Shown in pieces: positions 25,813-33,911 of a stretch of 64,000 nucleotides of DNA. The notes under the pieces are model-generated. The model made no database searches. It saw nothing but the letters and a program-made list of their open reading frames with translations, and was not told the DNA's origin. Position 1 is the first letter of the stretch, and every line of letters begins with the position of its first letter. The position numbers were made by a program, and so were the translations under genes. Origin of the DNA: Citreimonas sp042096055 (GTDB taxonomy: Bacteria; Pseudomonadota; Alphaproteobacteria; Rhodobacterales; Rhodobacteraceae); the NCBI RefSeq assembly GCF_042096055.1, contig NZ_JBELMH010000006.1, forward strand, positions 1 to 64,000. The letters run 5' to 3'.

Positions 25813-27293
25813 CCGTGACGCCCCTGATCACCGCCGCCGAAGGCTTTCCCGCCCTCGAAAGGCTGATCCTGGGTGCGCGCGACACGCTGCTTCTGTCGTT
25901 CCGGGTGCTCGACCCGGACACCCGGCTGCGCTCGGCCGAGGCGCGCGAGAAGGGCCTACAGGACTGGGGCGACCTGATCGCGGACGCGGGCGCGCGCGGC
26001 GTCGCGCTGCAGATCCTGGTCACGGATTTCGACGCGATCTTTACGCGCGACCTGCACCGCCAATCCTGGCAGAACGCGACGCGCTTCGCCGCGCAGGCGG
26101 CGGGACGCACGCAGATCCTGTGCGCGCCGCACGGCCAGCGCGCCGGGCCGCTCTGGGCTGTGCTGATGCGGCGCAAGGTGGGCCAGGCGCTGCGCGCGAT
26201 ACGCCGCGCGGACGGGTCTACCCTGACGCCGGTCGAGCGTGCCATCCTGAAGGCCGGCCCGATCCTGCGGCCCGCGACGCTGCACCAGAAGTTCGCGATC
26301 GCCGACGGCGTGCGCAGCATCATCGGCGGCCTCGACGTTGACGAGCGGCGCTACGACACGCCCGGCCACGACTGTGCGTCGGACGAGACGTGGCACGACG
26401 TCTCGCTGGCGATCGACGACGCGGATTTCGCGGCGGTGCTGGCGGCGCATTTCACCGAGTGCTGGAACGACGCGCTGGAATGCGGCGCACCGGACCTGGA
26501 CACCGGGGCGACGCCGCTCACGGTTACAGCGCCGCCGCCGCTGCCCGACGACCTTTCGCTGCTGCGCACCCGCTCGATCCAGTGTGCCGGCGTCGCGCGG
26601 CTGTCGCCCCGGCACCACCTGACCGAACACGCCGACGTCCTGCCGCGGCTGATCGCCGAGGCGCGCGACAGCCTCTACATCGAGACGCAGTTCCTCCGCG
26701 ACGCCGGCATCGCCGAGGCACTGGCCAAGGCCGGGCGCGACAACGAGGCGCTGAACCTGGTGATCGTGCTGCCCGCGGCTGCCGAGCGCGTGCTGTTCGA
26801 CGGCGACCACGGCTGGGACGCGCGGCACGCCCATGGGCTGCAGATGCGCGCGATCGAACGGCTGCGCGCGGCATACGGCGACCGGCTGGCGGTGATGACG
26901 ACGGTGCAGCCGCGCCCCGCCAATACGGACGAGCCCGAGGTGCAGGGCGCGCCGCCGGTCTACGTGCATGCCAAGGTGATGCTGGTCGACGACGCGGTGA
27001 CTGTGGTCGGTTCGGCGAACCTCAATGGCCGGTCGCTCTACTGGGACACCGAGGCCTCGGCCGTGGTGCGCGATACGGGCCTGACGACGACGTTGCGCGA
27101 CCGGCTGGCCGGGATCTGGCTGCGCGACGCGGCAATGCCCGGCCCGGCGCGCGCGGCGCACTGGAACGCCGTGGCGCAGGCGGATGCCAAGCGCGATCCC
27201 GATGCGCGCAAGGCGCTGGTGCTGCCGTTCCCCCGCGAACGCGGGCACCGCTTCTCGTGGCGCATGATCGGGCTGCCCGACGCGATGTTCTGA
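25809..27293 (+). CDS. Phospholipase D-like phosphatidyltransferase family protein
   Basis: Protein of 494 residues with two complete HKD motifs: LHQKFAIADGVRSIIGGLD near 158 and VHAKVMLVDDAVTVVGSANL near 386. That is the arrangement of phospholipase D and class-II cardiolipin/phosphatidylserine synthases. No membrane anchor or signal peptide is evident, unlike ClsA, so its target could be a phospholipid at the inner face. The ATG overlaps the murJ stop, placing it in the same translation unit as lipid II export. Substrate not determinable from sequence. Confidence 0.85.
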   Translation: MTVTPLITAAEGFPALERLILGARDTLLLSFRVLDPDTRLRSAEAREKGLQDWGDLIADAGARGVALQILVTDFDAIFTRDLHRQSWQNATRFAAQAAGRTQILCAPHGQRAGPLWAVLMRRKVGQALRAIRRADGSTLTPVERAILKAGPILRPATLHQKFAIADGVRSIIGGLDVDERRYDTPGHDCASDETWHDVSLAIDDADFAAVLAAHFTECWNDALECGAPDLDTGATPLTVTAPPPLPDDLSLLRTRSIQCAGVARLSPRHHLTEHADVLPRLIAEARDSLYIETQFLRDAGIAEALAKAGRDNEALNLVIVLPAAAERVLFDGDHGWDARHAHGLQMRAIERLRAAYGDRLAVMTTVQPRPANTDEPEVQGAPPVYVHAKVMLVDDAVTVVGSANLNGRSLYWDTEASAVVRDTGLTTTLRDRLAGIWLRDAAMPGPARAAHWNAVAQADAKRDPDARKALVLPFPRERGHRFSWRMIGLPDAMF

Positions 27294-27296
27294 CGC

Positions 27297-27983
27297 TCAG
27301 CCCCGGCGCAGCCGGTCGAGCAGCCGGTGAAACCCGCCCGGCACCAGCACGATGGTCAGCGCGAAGCCCGCGACGAAGCCTGCCACGTCCGCGACCCAGT
27401 CCAGCCCGCCGCCGAACAGCACGCCGAAGACCAGCTGAATCCCCAGCAACACCCCGATCAGGGAAAACGCCCGGACCTGCTGCGCGCCCATCTGGCCAAG
27501 CCGCACCCACAACAGGTAGGTGAATGCGCCGATCAGCCCGTAGACCGGCGGGAACGCCCCGAATAGCGGCTGCGTCGTACCCGGCAGCGCGGTGAAGACC
27601 AACGCACCGCCCAGGGCCGACACGAAGAACACCGCGACCATAGCCGTCCCGCCGATCGTCTCTGCCACGATCTTGCCCAAAGCCAGCAGCATGACGGCGG
27701 CGAACAGCGCATGGGTGAAGCCCGCGTGCACGAACGGGTAGGACAGCAGGCGCAGCAGGTGCTCGGGCGGATAGCGCCCGGTTTCGACCATCCAGCGCAG
27801 GATCTCGGGCGAGAAGGCGTAGCGCTCGATCGCGGCAAGGCGCCATCCCACGGCCTCGGGGCCGCCCAGCAGGCCGCGCGCGCCCAGGCCGAAGACGGCC
27901 TCGATCCCCACGATGACCAGCGCCAGCGCGACCACCGCCGGCGGCAGCGGGTTGACCGGGTTCTCGTTGTGCGGATGCACCAT
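27297..27983 (-). CDS. Rhomboid-family membrane protein lacking catalytic residues
   Basis: Inner-membrane protein of 228 residues with about six helices and the overall rhomboid pattern. YPFVHAGFTHALFAAVMLLA (83-102) matches the HxxxxH helix, and FGAFPPVYGLIGAFTYLL (141-158) matches the helix that normally holds GxSG. The serine position reads Phe-Pro (GAFPPVYG), and the helix that should hold the catalytic histidine reads DWVADVAGFVAGF (Asp199). It is therefore likely a pseudoprotease. It is divergent from trpS and converges on the phospholipase D gene. Confidence 0.72.
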   Translation of the reverse strand: MVHPHNENPVNPLPPAVVALALVIVGIEAVFGLGARGLLGGPEAVGWRLAAIERYAFSPEILRWMVETGRYPPEHLLRLLSYPFVHAGFTHALFAAVMLLALGKIVAETIGGTAMVAVFFVSALGGALVFTALPGTTQPLFGAFPPVYGLIGAFTYLLWVRLGQMGAQQVRAFSLIGVLLGIQLVFGVLFGGGLDWVADVAGFVAGFALTIVLVPGGFHRLLDRLRRG

Positions 27984-28059
27984 GGGCTGGCCTCTTTCTT
28001 GACGGCGTGGCGGGCCACCAGTAAGCCACAGCGGCCCGAGTTTCCAGACGGAGTACCCC

Positions 28060-29091
28060 ATGTCCGACGCCACGCCCAACGCCGCCTTCGCGCCGCGCGT
28101 CTTTTCCGGCATCCAGCCGTCCGGCGAGCTGACGCTGGGCAACTACCTGGGCGCGATGAAGCGCTTCGTCGACATGCAGGAGGACGGCGGCTACCAGACG
28201 ATCTACTGCATGGTCGACCTGCACGCCATCACCGTCTGGCAGGACCCCGCCAAGCTGACCCGCGCCACGCGCGAGCTGTGCGCCGGATTCATCGCCGCCG
28301 GCATCGACCCCGAGAAGTCCATCCTGTTCAACCAGAGCCAGGTGCCCGAGCACGCGCAGCTGGCCTGGATCTTCAACTGCGTCGCTCGCATGGGCTGGAT
28401 GAAGCGCATGACCCAGTTCAAGGACAAGGCCGGCAAGAACGCCGAGAACGCCTCGCTGGGGCTGTTCGGCTATCCCGCGCTGATGGCGGCGGACATCCTG
28501 GTCTACCACGCGACGCACGTGCCGGTGGGCGAGGACCAGAAGCAGCACCTGGAACTGACGCGCGACATCGCGGCCAAGTTCAACCACGATTACGGCGTGG
28601 ATTTCTTCCCGCTGACCGAGCCGGTGATCGAGGGCGCGGCCACCCGCGTCATGTCGCTGCGCGACGGGTCCAAGAAGATGTCGAAGTCCGACCCGTCGGA
28701 CATGAGCCGGATCAACATGACCGACGACGCCGACGCCATCGCCAGCAAGATCCGCAAGGCCCGCACCGACCCCGAGCCGCTGCCGTCCGAGGCGAAGGGG
28801 CTGGATGACCGCCCCGAGGCGCGCAACCTCGTGAACATCTACGCCGCACTGGCGGACCAGTCGGTCGATCAGGTGATGAGCGAGTTCGGCGGGCAACCGT
28901 TCTCGGCCTTCAAGCCGGCGCTGGCCGACCTGGCAGTGGCCAAGCTGTCACCCATTTCGTCCGAGATGGCGCGCCTGATGGAGGACCCCGCGCAGATCGA
29001 CGCGATCCTGCACCGCGGGTCCGACCGCGCGCGCGAGATCGCCGCACCGGTGCTACGCCAGACCTACGACATCGTCGGCATGGTGCGCTGA
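28060..29091 (+). CDS. trpS: Tryptophanyl-tRNA synthetase
   Basis: Class I aminoacyl-tRNA synthetase charging tRNA-Trp. The 343 residues contain the HIGH-type signature SGIQPSGELTLGNYLGAMKR near the N-terminus and the KMSKS loop GSKKMSKSDPSDMSRINM. The inserted VDLHAIT segment that binds tryptophan is present. It is transcribed alone; the gene on the other side converges with a 6-bp gap. Confidence 0.98.
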   Translation: MSDATPNAAFAPRVFSGIQPSGELTLGNYLGAMKRFVDMQEDGGYQTIYCMVDLHAITVWQDPAKLTRATRELCAGFIAAGIDPEKSILFNQSQVPEHAQLAWIFNCVARMGWMKRMTQFKDKAGKNAENASLGLFGYPALMAADILVYHATHVPVGEDQKQHLELTRDIAAKFNHDYGVDFFPLTEPVIEGAATRVMSLRDGSKKMSKSDPSDMSRINMTDDADAIASKIRKARTDPEPLPSEAKGLDDRPEARNLVNIYAALADQSVDQVMSEFGGQPFSAFKPALADLAVAKLSPISSEMARLMEDPAQIDAILHRGSDRAREIAAPVLRQTYDIVGMVR

Positions 29092-29097
29092 CGGGGG

Positions 29098-29730
29098 TCA
29101 GGCCGAAGGCGTCGCGTCGATCCGGGCGCTCAGCCGCAGCGCGTGGCTGGGATCCTGCGCCACCGCAGGCATGACCGGATCGTAGACGGCGCGGATCAGC
29201 GCGCCGATCTCGGGGCGCAGCACGACGCGGCCGTCCTCGAGCTGGCCCAGGGGCGAGCGGTCGGTGAAGGCGGTGTCGGACCACAGCACCATGGTCTGCA
29301 CCACCTGGCTCAGCGCCAGCGTCTCGGCCGGCAGGGCGGACAGCGTGTCGTCCATCCGCAGGAAGACGAAGCAGGCGCGGATGGCGCCGTCGCGGTCGAA
29401 GCGGAACACGCGGTACTGGTTCGCTCCGGCCTCCGACAGGCGCTGCACCAGCGGGCTCAGCCCGTCGATCAACCGGTCGAGATCGGGCACCTGCAACAGC
29501 TCCTCCCACTCGCGGAAGAAGAATACCATCACGTTGGCGCCAAGCTCGGGATCGGTTTCGGCCATCTGGTGACCGGCGAGCGCGCAGAGCGCCTCGAACG
29601 CACCCTTGACGACGCCCAAGGTCGCATCGTCGACACCGAATACGATGGGCGCGATGGGCCGGCCCCAGCGCGCGCAAAGGTAGCTGCCGTCCGAGCGGGT
29701 GAACAAGGCGGCGATCTCGTCCGACGTCAT
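29098..29730 (-). CDS. Conserved hypothetical protein coupled to ruvB
   Basis: I do not recognise this 210-residue soluble protein. It has no signal peptide or membrane segment and no obvious catalytic motif. Notable stretches are GSYLCARWGRPIAPIVFGVD at the start, NVMVFFFREWEELLQVPDLD, and a pattern of aromatic and acidic residues in the middle. The ATG overlaps the ruvB stop (ATGA), so it is the last gene of ruvC-ruvA-ruvB and is translated with them. A link to DNA repair is suggested only by position. Confidence 0.7.
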   Translation of the reverse strand: MTSDEIAALFTRSDGSYLCARWGRPIAPIVFGVDDATLGVVKGAFEALCALAGHQMAETDPELGANVMVFFFREWEELLQVPDLDRLIDGLSPLVQRLSEAGANQYRVFRFDRDGAIRACFVFLRMDDTLSALPAETLALSQVVQTMVLWSDTAFTDRSPLGQLEDGRVVLRPEIGALIRAVYDPVMPAVAQDPSHALRLSARIDATPSA

Positions 29731-30773
29731 GGCTCGTCTCCGAACAGGTCCGTCTGGCCGGGCGCCGCGGGCATCGGCAGGCCCAGATGCGTCCAGGCGC
29801 GGCGGCCCAGCATGCGCCCGCGCGGCGTGCGCTGCACCAGACCCTGCTGCAGCAGGAAGGGCTCGACCACCTCCTCCAGCGCGTCGCGGCTTTCGCTGAG
29901 GGCCGCGGCCAGCGTCTCGATCCCCACCGGACCGCCGGAATAATGCTCGGCCATCAGCGACAGATAGCGCCGGTCGGCGCCGTCCAACCCCAGCGCGTCG
30001 ACGCCCAGCCGCGTCAGCGCCCGGTCCGCCAGCGCCTGGCTGACCACGCCTCCACCCTCAACCACGGCGAAGTCGACGACGCGGCGCAGCAGCCGCCCGG
30101 CGATCCGCGGCGTCCCGCGCGAGCGCTTGGCGATCTCGTGCGCGCCGTCGCCCTCCATCCGCACGCCCAGCTTGACCGCGTTGCCGCGCACGATGCTTTC
30201 CAGTTCCTCGACTGTGTAGAAGGTCAAACGCGTCGGGATGCCGAAGCGGTCGCGCAGCGGCGTCGTCAGCAACCCCAGCCGCGTCGTCGCGCCCACCAGC
30301 GTGAAGGGCTGCAGCTCGATCCGGACAGTGCGCGCGGCCGGCCCCTCGCCGATCACGAGGTCGAGCTCGAAATCCTCCATCGCCGGGTATAGCACTTCCT
30401 CGACCGCGGGGTTGAGGCGGTGGATCTCGTCGATGAACAGGACGTCGCGCGCCTCGAGATTGGTCAGGATCGCGGCGAGGTCGCCCGCCTTGGCCAGCAC
30501 GGGACCCGAGGTCATGCGGAAACCCACGCCAAGCTCGCGCGCCATGATCTGCGCCAGCGTGGTCTTGCCCAGGCCCGGCGGGCCGAAGAACAGCGTGTGG
30601 TCCATCGCCTCGGCGCGGTGGCGGGCGCTGTCGATAAACACCCGCAGGTTGGCACGCGCCTCGGCCTGGCCGACGAAATCCGCCAGCATCTGCGGGCGCA
30701 GGGCGCGGCCCATCTCGTCGGCCTGGTCCTCGGGCAGGGGCGCGGCGCGCAGGGTGGGATCGGGGTCGGTCAT
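29727..30773 (-). CDS. ruvB: Holliday junction branch-migration helicase RuvB
   Basis: AAA+ motor that drives Holliday junction migration with RuvA. The 348 residues include Walker A FFGPPGLGKTTLAQIMAREL, Walker B VLFIDEIHRLNPAVEEVLYP, the hairpin/sensor segment GATTRLGLLTTPLRDRFGI, and the winged-helix C-terminus ending near RTPRGRMLGRRAWTHLGLP. It follows ruvA after 9 bp in the conserved order ruvC-ruvA-ruvB. Confidence 0.98.
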   Translation of the reverse strand: MTDPDPTLRAAPLPEDQADEMGRALRPQMLADFVGQAEARANLRVFIDSARHRAEAMDHTLFFGPPGLGKTTLAQIMARELGVGFRMTSGPVLAKAGDLAAILTNLEARDVLFIDEIHRLNPAVEEVLYPAMEDFELDLVIGEGPAARTVRIELQPFTLVGATTRLGLLTTPLRDRFGIPTRLTFYTVEELESIVRGNAVKLGVRMEGDGAHEIAKRSRGTPRIAGRLLRRVVDFAVVEGGGVVSQALADRALTRLGVDALGLDGADRRYLSLMAEHYSGGPVGIETLAAALSESRDALEEVVEPFLLQQGLVQRTPRGRMLGRRAWTHLGLPMPAAPGQTDLFGDEP

Positions 30774-30782
30774 TCGGGCGCC

Positions 30783-31439
30783 TTACTTCGGGGCCAGCAG
30801 GCGCAGCGCGGCACGGATCAGCGTGGCGGTGTCGGCGTCGGGCGTCTGGTCCAGCGCCTCGGCCACGGCGCGCGCGGCCTCGGACGGGGCATAGCCCAGA
30901 TTGGACAGCGCCGAAAGCGCCTCGGCCCGGCCCGAGGGGGCGGCGCGCGCGGGCGGCGGCGGCAGTGCGGCGCCCGGCGCGTCGTCGATGACCGAGGCGT
31001 CGGGGGCCGAGACCGCCTGTTCGCCCATCGCCATGACCGTGGGCGCCTTGTCCCGCAACTCGTTCACCACGCGCTGCGCTGTCTTGGGGCCGATCCCCTT
31101 CGCCGCCTTGACCGCGTTCCAGTCGCCCAGCGCGATCGCGCGGCTGACACCGTCGGCGCCCAGCGTGCCGAGGATCGCCAGCGACGCCTTGGCGCCCACC
31201 CCCTGCACACCCATCAGCAGCCGGTGCCATTCCTTCTCGACCAGCGTGGGGAAGCCGAAGAGCTGCAGCAGGTCCTCGCGCACCAGAAGGTCGGTCCACA
31301 ACGCCGCCGCCTCGCCGGCACGCGGCAGCGCTGCCAGCGTCCGGTCCGAACAATAGACCACGTAGCCCACGCCGCGCACGTCGATCAGCACGTGATCGTC
31401 GCCCTTGTACTCGATGCGGCCCGCGATGCGCCCGATCAT
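30783..31439 (-). CDS. ruvA: Holliday junction DNA-binding protein RuvA
   Basis: Tetrameric protein that clamps the Holliday junction and loads RuvB. The 218 residues show the OB-fold start MIGRIAGRIEYKGDDHVLID, tandem helix-hairpin-helix motifs (LMGVQGVGAKASLAILGTLG and AKGIGPKTAQRVVNELRDK) and the C-terminal RuvB-contacting domain (ALSALSNLGYAPSEAARAVA). A Pro/Ala-rich linker of about 25 residues joins the last two. The ATG overlaps the ruvC stop. Confidence 0.97.
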   Translation of the reverse strand: MIGRIAGRIEYKGDDHVLIDVRGVGYVVYCSDRTLAALPRAGEAAALWTDLLVREDLLQLFGFPTLVEKEWHRLLMGVQGVGAKASLAILGTLGADGVSRAIALGDWNAVKAAKGIGPKTAQRVVNELRDKAPTVMAMGEQAVSAPDASVIDDAPGAALPPPPARAAPSGRAEALSALSNLGYAPSEAARAVAEALDQTPDADTATLIRAALRLLAPK

Positions 31440-31933
31440 GCCTTGATCCGCAATGCGCTGGCGCCGGCATATCGCGCGTGACAGATCGCGATGGCCAGCG
31501 CGTCGGCGGCATCGGGCCCGGCCAGCTTCGCGCCCGGCAATTGCATCAGCACCATGTGTTCCACCTGCCGCTTGTCCGCGTGGCCGACGCCCACGACCGT
31601 CTTCTTGACCTTGTTGGGCGCGTATTCCCCGATCGGCAGGCCGAACTGCGCGGGCACCAGCAGCGCGATGGCGCGCGCCTGGCCCAGCTTCAGCGTCGCC
31701 ACCCCGTCCTTGTTGACGAAGGTCTGCTCGACCGCGGCCTCTTGCGGCAGATAGTGGCGGAACACCTCCGAGAGCTGTCCGTGCAGCGACAGCAGCCGGT
31801 CGGCCAGCGCCGCGCCGCCGGCGGACGAGGTCTGGCACAGCCCGTTCGCCACGTGCCTGATTCGGTTTCCGTCGACCTCGATGACGCCCCAACCGAGGGA
31901 TCGAAGCCCCGGATCGATGCCCAGAACCCGCAT
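31436..31933 (-). CDS. ruvC: Crossover junction endodeoxyribonuclease RuvC
   Basis: Dimeric resolvase that nicks Holliday junctions symmetrically. The 165 residues begin MRVLGIDPGLRSLGWGVIE, with the first catalytic Asp at position 7; the next acid is in PQEAAVEQTFVNKDGVATLK, and the final Asp pair in AGPDAADALAIAICHA. The ATG at 31933 is preferred over one 51 bp upstream because it gives the family N-terminus. It is the first gene of the ruv operon. Confidence 0.97.
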   Translation of the reverse strand: MRVLGIDPGLRSLGWGVIEVDGNRIRHVANGLCQTSSAGGAALADRLLSLHGQLSEVFRHYLPQEAAVEQTFVNKDGVATLKLGQARAIALLVPAQFGLPIGEYAPNKVKKTVVGVGHADKRQVEHMVLMQLPGAKLAGPDAADALAIAICHARYAGASALRIKA

Positions 31934-32256
31934 TGCCGCCCCATTCGAATTATTTTTTTCACCGCTAGCACGAAACGCGAACACAGGCCAAGGTTAATGC
32001 GGCGCGATCCGAAAACGACACGCACTTTTCCACAGCCGACACGCGCCGGAAAACGACGTCTGAAACCGGCACTTCGGGCCTTGGATGCGACACCCCTTTC
32101 ATGCCGATTTTTCCATATGTAACAGACCATTAACAGGACACACTGCCGCGGCGAGGCGACCCGCGGGGCGGTGTCGATTTTCGCCCTTGCGGCGCGAAAT
32201 ACGCCCTCCTAGATCGGGTGGACGACGGCACCGCCCAGCCCGCAAGGAGACCCGCC
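31934..32256. other. Intergenic region between ruvC and the DUF1127 gene
   Basis: This 323-bp divergent spacer is clearly less GC-rich than its surroundings near 31940-32140. It holds the DUF1127 promoter at 32187-32215 and presumably the ruvC promoter. I find no convincing gene, terminator or complete repeat in the rest. A lone TTAAC half-site near 32112 has no partner at CtrA spacing. Confidence 0.5.
32187..32215 (+). promoter_or_regulatory. Promoter of the DUF1127 gene
   Basis: TTGCGG (32187-32192), 17 bp, TAGATC (32210-32215). The -35 is embedded in CCCTTGCGG, so an RpoH-type reading (CTTG ... CCTCCTAGA) is also possible. In Rhodobacter, DUF1127 genes are often driven by RpoHI/RpoHII, so the overlap is worth noting. 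Confidence 0.5.
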
Positions 32257-32460
32257 ATGTCCACGTTCGAAACCAACCGCCCCTATGCCAGCGCAGGCTC
32301 GGCCGGCCGCATCGGCTCGATGTTCCTGTCGGCGTTCAACATCTTCGCCGCCTGGAACGACACGCGCGCGACGCAGACCAGCCTCGATCGGCTCAGCGAC
32401 CGCCAGCTGGACGATATCGGCCTGCACCGGGGCGAGCTTCCCCGCCTGCGCAAGCCCTGA
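32257..32460 (+). CDS. DUF1127 (YjiS-like) small protein
   Basis: A 67-residue protein with the DUF1127 signature at its C-terminus: LDRLSDRQLDDIGLHRGELP followed by a basic end. The first ~30 residues are low in charge. In Rhodobacter sphaeroides a member of this family (CcaF1) binds RNA and affects stress adaptation, and several members co-transcribe with small RNAs; whether this one does is inference. AGGAG precedes the ATG at 32257. A hairpin terminator follows closely, giving a short monocistronic transcript. Confidence 0.85.
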   Translation: MSTFETNRPYASAGSAGRIGSMFLSAFNIFAAWNDTRATQTSLDRLSDRQLDDIGLHRGELPRLRKP

Positions 32461-32481
32461 GACCAGGCGATTGTACGTACC

Positions 32482-32516
32482 AAGGCCGCGCCGGAAATGA
32501 CCGGGGCGGCCTTCTT
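32482..32516 (+). terminator. Hairpin terminator after the DUF1127 gene
   Basis: AAGGCCGC-G-CCGG, loop AAATGA, CCGG-G-GCGGCCTT, then CTTG. The stem is long and interrupted by one G.G mismatch; the T-tract is weak. It would leave about 20 nt of 3' UTR before the stem. Confidence 0.6.
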
Positions 32517-32532
32517 GCGTCGTGACGCGCGG

Positions 32533-32877
32533 TCAGGGCAGCAGCGGCCGCATCCAGTCCGCGACTCGCGCGGTCAGCGGATCCACCTGCATCAGCAGCG
32601 CGCCCGCCCGCTCGACCCCGTTGCCGGTGACCAACTCGGCGCGCTTGGCCTCGTAGGCTTCGGGGCCCATGCCGGACAGGATCAGCACCTTGATCCCCAG
32701 CGCGCCCACGAAGGCCAGCGCCAGCGGCCGCCAGACGGCGGGCCGCGCGCGCTGGATCGGCGTCTGCAGGATCACCCCGGACCGGTCCAGCCGCGTCACG
32801 TAGCCCGAGGCCATGCGAAGGTGCTTGCGGCGCACCGTGCTGCACCGTTGCTCGAATCGTCGCTGTGCGTCGTCCAT
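32533..32877 (-). CDS. Small conserved hypothetical protein with one membrane segment
   Basis: I do not recognise the family. The 114 residues start with a basic, Arg-rich stretch (QRRFEQRCSTVRRKHLRMAS), then one hydrophobic segment (WRPLALAFVGALGIKVLIL, about residues 49-67), then a tail that may face the periplasm (MGPEAYEAKRAELVTGNGVE). The positive-inside rule places the N-terminus in the cytoplasm. It ends 17 bp from the DUF1127 terminator and starts about 100 bp from prmA. Codon use looks like that of its neighbours. Confidence 0.6.
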   Translation of the reverse strand: MDDAQRRFEQRCSTVRRKHLRMASGYVTRLDRSGVILQTPIQRARPAVWRPLALAFVGALGIKVLILSGMGPEAYEAKRAELVTGNGVERAGALLMQVDPLTARVADWMRPLLP

Positions 32878-32974
32878 AGTCGCCTCGTCGCTCCGGCCCC
32901 ACCGGATCAGGCGACATTGACGCCGCTTTGCGGCAGCATTTGGGCAGAAAGCCGGTATTTTAGGTAAACCCGGT

Positions 32975-33853
32975 TCAGTTGCCCGGTTTCTGCAGCGTCA
33001 GCGTCGCCCAGTCGCCGATCGTGTCGCGGCGCATCAGCGGGACGCCGGCGGCCTCGTAGGCCTCGACCACCTCGTCCACCTGGCGCGTCAGCAGGCCCGA
33101 CAGGATCGCGTGCCCGCCCGGCGCGAGGTTCGCCGCCATGTCCGGTGCCAGGTCGATCAGCGGCTGCTTGAGGATGTTGGCGAAGACCAGGTCGAACGGC
33201 GCGCGGGCGGCCAGGTCGGGGTGGTCGAAGCCCGTCGCCTCGACGCAATGCACCCGGCCCGACAGACCGTTCGCATCGACGTTGGCCTGCGCCACCTCGA
33301 CCGCGACGGCGTCGATGTCCGACGCCACCACCGCGCCGCTCCAGATCCGCGCGGCGGCCATCGCCAGCACCGCCGTGCCGCAGCCGATATCGGCGACGTT
33401 GCGCCCCTCGAACCCGCCCGAGGCGAGACGGTCGAGCGCCTCGAGACAGCCCTGCGTCGTGCCGTGGTGCCCGGTGCCGAAGGCCATCGCCGCCTCGATC
33501 AGCAGCGGCTGGGATCCCTCGGGAATCTTGTCGGCGTCGTGGCTGCCATAGACGAAGAAGCGCCCGGCCACGACGGGCGTCAGTTCGCGCCGGACCTTGT
33601 CGACCCAGTCGGTGTCGGGCACCTTCGAGACGACGAAATCCGCGGCCTCGAACGCGCGGGCCAGCAGCGTCAGCTCGATGTCGTCGGGCGGCTCGAGGAA
33701 ATAGCCGCCGACCTCCCAGGTGCCCGACCCGTCCTCGATCTCGAACACGCCGACGCCGGTGGGTTCGGGGTCGAGCGATTCCATCGCCTCGCCCAGCGCC
33801 TCGGCGGCCTCTTGCGACCGGAGTTTCGTGAAGGCGGTGTAGGTGGTGGGCAT
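32975..33853 (-). CDS. prmA: Ribosomal protein L11 methyltransferase
   Basis: SAM-dependent enzyme that trimethylates ribosomal protein L11. The 292 residues have an N-terminal substrate-binding domain and a Rossmann methyltransferase domain with AFGTGHHGTTQGCLEALDRL, motif I NVADIGCGTAVLAMAAARIW and the catalytic-loop FDLVFANILKQPLIDLAPDM. The ATG at 33853 is chosen over 33892 because it starts the conserved MPTTYTAFTKL. A small membrane-protein gene lies downstream. Confidence 0.93.
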   Translation of the reverse strand: MPTTYTAFTKLRSQEAAEALGEAMESLDPEPTGVGVFEIEDGSGTWEVGGYFLEPPDDIELTLLARAFEAADFVVSKVPDTDWVDKVRRELTPVVAGRFFVYGSHDADKIPEGSQPLLIEAAMAFGTGHHGTTQGCLEALDRLASGGFEGRNVADIGCGTAVLAMAAARIWSGAVVASDIDAVAVEVAQANVDANGLSGRVHCVEATGFDHPDLAARAPFDLVFANILKQPLIDLAPDMAANLAPGGHAILSGLLTRQVDEVVEAYEAAGVPLMRRDTIGDWATLTLQKPGN

Positions 33854-33911
33854 CGCGTCCTCCGCTGGCTGATGCGGCGCAGATGGCAGCAAAGCCGCCG
33901 CGCCGCAAGCC

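Noticed and set aside
24825..27293. One long frame spanning the murJ 3' half and the phospholipase D gene
   Set aside because: Its first third is out-of-frame murJ. The real gene starts at the ATGA overlap at 25809.
31934..32256. Replication-origin-like AT-rich region beside ruvC
   Set aside because: It is only moderately AT-rich, has no cluster of DnaA boxes, and no dnaA, dnaN or parAB nearby.
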